Under the pieces are notes generated by a model, which made no database searches, had not been told where the DNA came from, and was given only the letters and a program-made list of their open reading frames with translations. Positions 58,138 to 64,000 of a stretch of DNA of 64,000 nucleotides are shown here, piece after piece. The stretch lies in the IMG/VR virus record IMGVR_UViG_3300024327_000003, positions 1-64,000 of that record, one strand, 5' to 3'. How positions within the stretch are numbered: the first letter of the stretch is position 1; each line of letters begins with the position of its first letter. The DNA is from a virus. A program made the translations under genes and the position numbers.

Positions 58138-59844
58138 TTAAGGGTTATTGATTGGAGCCAGTATAGCATTCCATTTTACACTGTCAACTGTGTATTTTTT
58201 ACCAGGAGCAACAATACAACTTTTTGTGAGTTTACCCATTGGACCGTGCGCAGGGAGATTAGTAAGATTAGGATCGCTACTAGACAAACGCCCTGACTGA
58301 GCACCACCCAATTTAAGACTACCATGTAGAAAATCCTTCTCTTGCATAAATGCTTTTATAAAAGTTCCATTAATTTTATTGGCTTCAGCTAGCTCTCGTA
58401 TAAATTCGAGCAAATCAATTACATTTTGATTAGTTGTATGATTAGCTAAATTCTCTAATATATCTCCGCTAGTAGAAGGAGCTCCTGTCTTTGTTTTCTC
58501 TAATACAGGTAGTCCTAACGTATCAAAAAATAATTGCCCTATCTGTAGAGGGCTTCGTGGATTAAATTCGATATCTTGAAAAGCATCAATTGTTTTAACA
58601 GGAGTACGTACCTTTACTCCCTGTAATATTCTTTCAGCACGATCTGCTTTATTTTTATCACAAGCTTTCTTTCGCAATAATATATTAAAATGCATTACGC
58701 AGCTATTATCTTGAATTTGCTCATTAAGAATTTTTTGCTTAGCTGCCAGAATTTGATTTACCTCTTTGACTCTATCTGAATCCATAGGCAAACCAACTAG
58801 CATCATTTTAAGAATAGGGTAGATACTAGGCTGGAATATTTCTACGTAAGGTCTGGAAGTAATTTCATCTTGGTACTTCTCCCATAGGTAGAAAGTACCT
58901 AAAGTATCAATCAAGTTGTATTGCAAGATTTCTTGCTTGGTATACTTGGTTATATCTTCGATCTCGATAGCATAATTACCGACATAATCGAGAGCTAGTT
59001 CTTTAAGTCCCAGTCCAACATGCGTAGTTGCATTCTTAGCTATAAAAGCTAATAGCATCGTGTCATCAATATCCTTAAAATATTTTAAACCTTCAAGCAT
59101 ACCTGCATAGTCAGTGCCATGTTCCATCCATAAATGTCGAATGAGCATCTTTCCGTCATATAGTCCTCCATGGAATATTAGCTTACCTGTGTAAGCTTGA
59201 AGGAATTTACGTAGGTAATACATACCTGTAATAGATAAATCAATTGCAATTCCATCATGTTTACTCCATGCGAAGGATACCGATACGATCTGATCATAAA
59301 GAGTTAGCCCGGTAGTTTCAATATCTGCTGCCAGTACAGGATACTTGTGTAGTGAATCTAATAATTCTCTATCGGATCCATATTCGAATCCGTATTGAGC
59401 TGTCTTAATTAAAACAGAGGTTCCTGTACCAGCTATAGCTTTAAGTCCTAGATCAATTAATTGCGAGTTTTCAGGTTGCTTAAAAAGTGTCTTATAATTC
59501 GGAACATATACGCAATTAAATGCTGAATATCCATCATGTTTACCTTTTATTGTAGTGCCATAATACGTAGATACTTTTCCTGCACCAGTAATAAATTTGT
59601 AATAGCTACTATCTGCAATAATTAAATTAATAACAGTATCAGGAATCCTGCTAAGTAATTTATCTAGATAAGCTTTAGCAGTTTTAGCGTAAACTTTAAC
59701 TGCATTATTATAATATAAAGGCTTTATTAATATAGCATCAGTAGGGATTCCTTCTTTAGCTAAAGGCTGCAAGTAGTGGGTATCAATTGCTGCAGTACCC
59801 ATTGCAGATTCTTTAATTAAAATTACTGTAGTTATATCAGGCAT
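58138..59844 (-). CDS. DNA polymerase A, N-terminal piece with 3'-5' exonuclease
   Basis: 568 residues. Exonuclease motif I VLAADIETTGL (Asp174, Glu176), motif II LIFHGGLYDGKML and motif III YNLIDTLG. The polymerase part ends with GRLSSSDPNLTNLPA and KLTKSCIVAPGKKY, which lead toward motif A, but the frame then runs into a short unrelated tail and stops. Replicative polymerase of the N4 gp39 type. The next gene downstream is the HNH endonuclease. Broken at its active-site approach, so it must be completed in some way. Confidence 0.92.
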   Translation of the reverse strand: MPDITTVILIKESAMGTAAIDTHYLQPLAKEGIPTDAILIKPLYYNNAVKVYAKTAKAYLDKLLSRIPDTVINLIIADSSYYKFITGAGKVSTYYGTTIKGKHDGYSAFNCVYVPNYKTLFKQPENSQLIDLGLKAIAGTGTSVLIKTAQYGFEYGSDRELLDSLHKYPVLAADIETTGLTLYDQIVSVSFAWSKHDGIAIDLSITGMYYLRKFLQAYTGKLIFHGGLYDGKMLIRHLWMEHGTDYAGMLEGLKYFKDIDDTMLLAFIAKNATTHVGLGLKELALDYVGNYAIEIEDITKYTKQEILQYNLIDTLGTFYLWEKYQDEITSRPYVEIFQPSIYPILKMMLVGLPMDSDRVKEVNQILAAKQKILNEQIQDNSCVMHFNILLRKKACDKNKADRAERILQGVKVRTPVKTIDAFQDIEFNPRSPLQIGQLFFDTLGLPVLEKTKTGAPSTSGDILENLANHTTNQNVIDLLEFIRELAEANKINGTFIKAFMQEKDFLHGSLKLGGAQSGRLSSSDPNLTNLPAHGPMGKLTKSCIVAPGKKYTVDSVKWNAILAPINNP

Positions 59845-59861
59845 ATTACTTCCTTTAAAAA

Positions 59862-60026
59862 TTAATACGGTTCTATTTGCATAGTTCCTGTGTGCTCTAT
59901 ACTTTGTATAGGATCATCATCATTTAAAGCATGAAAATGATCACCTAATTTATTTATAGCATCGTCTATATCTTTTGCTTCAAATACAATATCTGCAGTA
60001 AAGTGAAATTTTTTATCAGTCGACAT
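59862..60026 (-). CDS. 54-residue acidic protein
   Basis: Starts MSTDKKFHFTADIVFEAKDI and contains an Asp-Asp-Asp-Asp-Pro stretch; beta-alpha layout like a small ferredoxin-type domain. AGGAGAAACTATTT precedes the ATG and it overlaps the VWA gene's end by 11 bases. No motif. Between the VWA and polymerase genes. Confidence 0.6.
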   Translation of the reverse strand: MSTDKKFHFTADIVFEAKDIDDAINKLGDHFHALNDDDPIQSIEHTGTMQIEPY

Positions 60027-61110
60027 AAATAGTTTCTCCTATATTGCATGGTTCGTGCTCTGAATTGCATATCCATAAAATAGGATAATCTACTTCATCC
60101 AATTTCTCTTCGCCGTATAAATCAGTGAAATATACAAGAGCCTGGGTAGGATTTTCGGCTACGTAGTCTAGTACTGGCATAAAACTAGTGCCTCCACCTC
60201 CATGAAAGCTCAAGGACATTATATCAGTATTCTGATTAACATCGTGTACTTTATGAATCTTGGCGTCACAATCTATAATAGTCATTCGTTCAGGATTAAA
60301 TACATCTCTGATGCCTTTAATTTCGCTTAGCATAGCGCTCAATTCTTCATCACTTACACTGCCACTCGTATCAATTGCGAAGGTTAAATGCCCTAATCCG
60401 TAGCTGTGCAGGCTAGGCAGATAAGTAGACCTAAATCTACGATTTCTCCGTGCCCAGGAGTATTCTTCTCGAGTTCTTTGATCTAAGAATCTATTTAATA
60501 TAACTGGCCAAGGCAATTTAGGATTTAGGAGCTTATCGATAACTCTGGCAATCTCATCTGGGATCTCTCCAGCTGATTTCTCACCAGATATCTGTGCTTG
60601 AGTCTGAGCTCGAACAATAATATCAGTGATGGTAGATCGAGCATCAGGAGCCTCTGCTCCTTCACCATAAATAAGATCCAGCATCATATTATTGCAAGGC
60701 TTACCTTCTTTAATTAGATCATCATATACACCATCAGTAGACCAACCATTTCCGTATTTAGAGCTGAGTAACCCATTAACAGGTATTTCAAATCCTGCTT
60801 TAATAAGCATATGATTAATTATATAGTCTCCTGCATGATTCCATACATCCGGGCATCTATCTCCTCTACGACCGGCATGTTGAAATGCCAGATGCCAGCA
60901 TTCATGAGCTATTAATCCAGCAAATTGTGAGACTGTTTGTTTTTCTATAAAATCAGGATTATAGCGGATAGTAGTTTTGCAGACATCAGCGGTTTTAGTG
61001 GCAGGAGTAATTATGTGACGAACACTTAATGCAATAGTAGAAATAAAGACCGATCGAGTCATCAGCTCTATCTTGGCCTTGAGTAATTTACTCTCCAGTT
61101 CTTTAGACAT
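60016..61110 (-). CDS. VWA-domain protein with metallopeptidase-like N-terminus (DUF2201-like)
   Basis: 364 residues. Residues 69-73 are HECWH in GLIAHECWHLAFQH, an HExxH zinc motif. Residues ~245-350 form a von Willebrand factor A domain with the metal-binding DTSGSVSDEE. Such proteins pair with MoxR-type AAA+ ATPases; the gene at 62577-63623 is that partner, as N4 gp24/gp25. They may remodel a host or phage complex; mechanism unknown. Starts follow the gene at 61114-61524 by 3 bases. Confidence 0.88.
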   Translation of the reverse strand: MSKELESKLLKAKIELMTRSVFISTIALSVRHIITPATKTADVCKTTIRYNPDFIEKQTVSQFAGLIAHECWHLAFQHAGRRGDRCPDVWNHAGDYIINHMLIKAGFEIPVNGLLSSKYGNGWSTDGVYDDLIKEGKPCNNMMLDLIYGEGAEAPDARSTITDIIVRAQTQAQISGEKSAGEIPDEIARVIDKLLNPKLPWPVILNRFLDQRTREEYSWARRNRRFRSTYLPSLHSYGLGHLTFAIDTSGSVSDEELSAMLSEIKGIRDVFNPERMTIIDCDAKIHKVHDVNQNTDIMSLSFHGGGGTSFMPVLDYVAENPTQALVYFTDLYGEEKLDEVDYPILWICNSEHEPCNIGETIYVD

Positions 61111-61113
61111 AAA

Positions 61114-61524
61114 TTATCCTACTTCAGTCATATAATAAATAATACGATGATTCTCATCTATCGTATCAGGAAATGCTTCTAAAATATTTCTAGCGTGTTT
61201 CTGACATGGCTGTAATTTAGTAGAATCTTGCTGTAATAATAAATCAGCAATTATCATTTTTAATTCAATAACAAACATATAGCTATATGTTTTTTTATAA
61301 GGTTTACGATGCGTATTTACAAAACGTTCATCACGTTCTACTTGCACTTTTTTACTAGCACCGGATGGTATGCCTTGTCGAAGTGGGCCTGTAAATTGAT
61401 TTTCTTTATGCCAACAAAATAACATCCAGTATAAAGTAGAATCGTGAGGAAAACACATTTCTCCTATTAACGTCCAAACATTATTTACTTTTTCTTCTGC
61501 ATACATAAAAATATTAAGACTCAT
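61114..61524 (-). CDS. Unknown protein in the AAA-VWA operon
   Basis: 136 residues. N-terminal ~50 aromatic and hydrophobic (WTLIGEMCFPHDSTLYWMLF), then a basic stretch of about 35 residues and a helical C-terminus. No recognised domain. It lies directly upstream of the VWA gene by 3 bases and after the ligase by 8 bases, so it is part of the same unit. Confidence 0.65.
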   Translation of the reverse strand: MSLNIFMYAEEKVNNVWTLIGEMCFPHDSTLYWMLFCWHKENQFTGPLRQGIPSGASKKVQVERDERFVNTHRKPYKKTYSYMFVIELKMIIADLLLQQDSTKLQPCQKHARNILEAFPDTIDENHRIIYYMTEVG

Positions 61525-61532
61525 AACATTTC

Positions 61533-62423
61533 CTATATATCAGATGGGTCTCGAAATCCTATGAATACGGGATGTCGAGGTAATTCTTTTACCCCAATAT
61601 GAAAATATTTATATTTAATTAATCTGCCCATTTCTTGCTTACGACCATCCCATATATCTTGACGTAATAAATCTGAGAATCCTGTACCAACGTTAAATAC
61701 AAAACCGGTTTCTGTATCTCGACAAATTAAAGCTCCTAATGTTCCTGTAGGAACTTTGTTTTCTTGATGGGATGAACGTTGAGTTCTGCCTAATTCATTT
61801 GTTTTAGCTTCATTGGCATTGTGCATACGCTCTTCAAATCCAACGATAGTAGCTTCAGAATCAGTAAATCGTTTTACTTTAATAAGATGTCCTTGCTTAG
61901 CTGTGGATCTACCGTATTTATATTCAGCACCTGGATCTCGGAGAATAATTCCTTCATATCCTTGCAGTAAACAAGATTCTTCATACGCTTGCATCTCATT
62001 CATATTAGTAATAATTTGAGATTGAAGAATTTGAATATTTTCAGGTAAGGGAAATTCTTTTAATAAATTAAATCTATCTATATACGCATTTGCATTTAGA
62101 CAATGATCAAATACATAGAATGTGAAATTAGGTATTCCGGATGATCGCATAACAGCACTAACTGTTTGGTTATACACATCATGAGCAGTAGGACTGCCCA
62201 CAATTAATTCTCCATCTAATCCATTAAATTCTTCTTTAGCTAATAGAATCTTAATGTGCTGATTTTGAATTAATTTAAGAGACCTAGATAGAGCTATTCC
62301 ATTTTGAATTAAACAACGGATGCCGTCTAGTTTAGGAGAGGCAATCATGTGACCGAATTTATCTATTAAATCTTTAATCTGTATATCTGTAGCTTTAGCA
62401 GCTAGCATAGGTTTAACTGGCAT
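61533..62423 (-). CDS. ATP-dependent DNA ligase
   Basis: 296 residues, the small single-nucleotidyltransferase type. The nucleophilic lysine is Lys31 in SPKLDGIRCLIQNG (motif I KxDG). Downstream: FNGLDGELIVG (motif III-like), YEGIILRDPGAEYKYGRSTA (motif IV), and LIKVKRF (motif V). The C-terminal 100 residues form the OB domain. It seals nicks during replication. Overlaps the 65-residue gene by 11 bases. Confident. Confidence 0.93.
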   Translation of the reverse strand: MPVKPMLAAKATDIQIKDLIDKFGHMIASPKLDGIRCLIQNGIALSRSLKLIQNQHIKILLAKEEFNGLDGELIVGSPTAHDVYNQTVSAVMRSSGIPNFTFYVFDHCLNANAYIDRFNLLKEFPLPENIQILQSQIITNMNEMQAYEESCLLQGYEGIILRDPGAEYKYGRSTAKQGHLIKVKRFTDSEATIVGFEERMHNANEAKTNELGRTQRSSHQENKVPTGTLGALICRDTETGFVFNVGTGFSDLLRQDIWDGRKQEMGRLIKYKYFHIGVKELPRHPVFIGFRDPSDI

Positions 62424-62610
62424 AATTACCCTCTAAAAAATGTTTAACTTTAGCTTGTAAAGCTTTTTCGTATGTTGAGTAAACTCCAATATTTTTCCAG
62501 CAATTTTTTTCAACTTCATAATCTAGAAAAAATTGATCTCGTTGATACTGGTTATAGTGCTCAATACGATATCTCATCAGAACATAATGCTTGCATTTCT
62601 TGAAATCCAA
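62413..62610 (-). CDS. 65-residue aromatic protein
   Basis: Starts MDFKKCKHYVLMRYRIEHYN; charged, rich in Tyr/Lys/Gln, one or two helices. It overlaps the AAA+ gene's end by 34 bases and the ligase start by 11 bases, so coupling by overlap is the only expression signal. Function unknown. Confidence 0.6.
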   Translation of the reverse strand: MDFKKCKHYVLMRYRIEHYNQYQRDQFFLDYEVEKNCWKNIGVYSTYEKALQAKVKHFLEGNYAS

Positions 62611-63623
62611 TTAACAATAGAAGGATGTTTCTGTAATTCAGGAGTTCTCTTATAAATATCTTTAAAAGTAATTACCTGGAAATCGATAGGCAATCGTTCA
62701 ATAGCTATGATAATTTTATCTATACTTTCTACAGTAGTATTGTGAGATAGCATCGTAGTCACAGCATATTGCTCACTAGGTTCTGTAGGAACTTTCCATC
62801 CTGATCTAGGATCTTTAAGTATTTCTTCGATCGTAGGTAAGCTTTTATAAATATCAGAATAGACTGCTAGTTCAGATGCAGCTCCTGCTCCAACTGTGCC
62901 GGCTAATCTGATTTTAGTAATTTCCCCTAATGTGGTTTTATTAGTAATAATTTTAGAAGCAAATTCCCATGTACGAGGACATGGAAAAGTAAGCTCCTGG
63001 GTATTTGGATCAAATTTATGCAGAATATCTGGTTTAAATTTAATGAAAGAGATAATACGATGATCAAGGTTATTGGCATTTGCCCAATCGATCCATGCTC
63101 TATGATCAATTTGCAATCTATAATTAATTAATCGTGAGGTAGTAGCGGTGCTTTGAGTATTTACGATAGCTCTATCTGTGATTAAATTACCGGCTGCAGC
63201 AATTAGACATTTTGGATGTAATTTATGTTTATATACTTCTCTATCCAAAATTAATTTATATGATGCAGCTTCGGTTTGTTTATTTCCTGAATTAAGTTCA
63301 TCAAGAAATATTAACCATCCTTCGTATCGCTCTGTAGGATCTTCTGGATTGTTTGTCAGTGGTAATTCATCTCCCACAATAGGAAAGTATTCGGGGATAT
63401 GAAAGGTCATCCTTCCGTCTATGACTCCAGGATAACCTTGCATATCCACTGGCTCACATTGAGATACACGAATATCAATAAGTAAGAGTTTAAACTGTTT
63501 AGCTACATCTCGGATAATATCTGATTTACCCATACCCGGACTGGATGCTACCATCGGGGTAAGGCCTGCTTTGAGATCTTCAATTAAGCATTCACGTAAT
63601 TGCACGGTATTTACTTCATACAT
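62577..63623 (-). CDS. MoxR-type AAA+ ATPase
   Basis: 348 residues. Walker A SPGMGKSD at 28-35; Walker B LIFLDE at 104-109; sensor-like AAAGNL after it; an arginine in TATTSRLINYRL. Together with the VWA protein at 60016-61110 it forms the MoxR/VWA pair of N4 (gp24/gp25), which may act on a phage or host complex early in infection. Starts two bases after the stop of the partial gene at the right edge. Confidence 0.88.
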   Translation of the reverse strand: MYEVNTVQLRECLIEDLKAGLTPMVASSPGMGKSDIIRDVAKQFKLLLIDIRVSQCEPVDMQGYPGVIDGRMTFHIPEYFPIVGDELPLTNNPEDPTERYEGWLIFLDELNSGNKQTEAASYKLILDREVYKHKLHPKCLIAAAGNLITDRAIVNTQSTATTSRLINYRLQIDHRAWIDWANANNLDHRIISFIKFKPDILHKFDPNTQELTFPCPRTWEFASKIITNKTTLGEITKIRLAGTVGAGAASELAVYSDIYKSLPTIEEILKDPRSGWKVPTEPSEQYAVTTMLSHNTTVESIDKIIIAIERLPIDFQVITFKDIYKRTPELQKHPSIVNWISRNASIMF

Positions 63624-63624
63624 T

Positions 63625-64000
63625 TTAGTTTCCTTCGAGTAGATTGGTTGTTAATCGGTTTTTAAGAAAATCTGGTTCCGGAGGACTTATTATTTTAGTT
63701 TTAGTTTTCTTTTTAGAACTTTTAACAGGTTCAGGTGGAAAATATTTATGTAAAGACTCTGGCCAAACCTTTTTTAATTGAAGTGATCCAGAATAAGTAT
63801 CAGTAGTTGTGTCCAGAAAATTTTTCATTTTGCCCTTTTCTGTATTTAGGGCGATAATTTCTTCACATAATTCAGCTGCGGAATCTTGCAATCTTCGATC
63901 TAAATTGGATTTTGCATGCTTAAGATTTCCAAGAAAAATTGGATCAGGATTAATTACATTTTTAGTTTGTTTATATTCCCAAATTTCTTGTAAAGCGTAT
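63625..64000 (-). CDS. Partial gene cut by the right window edge
   Basis: The visible reading frame (at least 125 residues) runs in from the right edge without a stop and ends LTTNLLEGN. The N-terminus lies outside. The visible part is charged; its C-terminal third is Lys/Pro-rich and probably unstructured. It is the first gene of the visible middle block. Family not recognised. Confidence 0.7.
   Translation of the reverse strand, partial: YALQEIWEYKQTKNVINPDPIFLGNLKHAKSNLDRRLQDSAAELCEEIIALNTEKGKMKNFLDTTTDTYSGSLQLKKVWPESLHKYFPPEPVKSSKKKTKTKIISPPEPDFLKNRLTTNLLEGN

Noticed and set aside
58138-59844. An intein explanation for the split polymerase
   Set aside because: The pieces are separated by stop codons and different frames, and no intein block motifs are present.
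1-64000. CRISPR array, insertion sequence, integrase or lysogeny module
   Set aside because: No regularly spaced repeats, no transposase or integrase frame, and no repressor/operator pair were seen; all features fit a lytic phage.

Overview
The window is most of the genome of a lytic, short-tailed bacteriophage of the N4 type (Schitoviridae-like). The case rests on one gene order and one giant protein. The order, read from the sequence, is AAA+ ATPase, VWA protein, DNA polymerase A, RecD-like helicase, PD-(D/E)XK nuclease, ThyX, large ATPase, RecA-like ATPase, single-strand-binding-like protein and RuvC-like nuclease on the minus strand, meeting head-on a plus-strand block of terminase, tail, portal, capsid and internal proteins. 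The last plus-strand gene encodes 4208 residues and carries single-subunit RNA polymerase motifs T/DxxGR-like, A, B and C with nearly the spacing of the N4 virion RNA polymerase. The genome is AT-rich. The host cannot be named from the sequence; it is presumably Gram-negative, because a lipoprotein with a lipobox and other exported phage proteins are present.

Layout. 1-4145: leftward early genes, mostly 48-150 residues and mostly unknown, each with a near-identical AGGAGATA-type ribosome binding site and several separated by strong hairpins. 4146-4741: a 600-base non-coding divide with hairpin clusters, an 18-base direct repeat and a sigma70-like promoter; it probably holds the joined genome ends. 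4742-45794: the rightward late block: small genes, a nested RNA structure ending in a T-run, terminase, a FabZ-like dehydratase, tail appendages, a seven-repeat RCC1 propeller, a sulfotransferase-TPR-glycosyltransferase, a lysis/exported-protein cluster, an acyl carrier protein plus ketosynthase pair, portal, scaffold-like protein, capsid, internal proteins and the virion RNA polymerase. 45791-64000: leftward middle genes for replication and nucleotide metabolism, with one tRNA-Thr, two structured non-coding stretches and a DNA polymerase split into three pieces. The right edge cuts a gene and the left edge holds only the first codons of another, so the circular or permuted map was opened inside the early region; the segment expected to carry the second (early/middle) RNA polymerase is not in the window.

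How the parts work together (inference by analogy with N4): the virion RNA polymerase is injected and transcribes the leftward early genes from hairpin promoters; middle genes replicate the DNA; the SSB-like protein and host polymerase then drive the rightward late block. The stand-out cargo is an acyl-chain set (ACP with DSL serine, ketosynthase with complete Cys-His-His, FabZ with His/Glu) embedded in the late operons, and a surface-chemistry set (sulfotransferase fused to TPR and a glycosyltransferase-like half, beside an RCC1 propeller). The virion RNA polymerase itself carries two related zinc-metallopeptidase-like segments flanking the polymerase domain.
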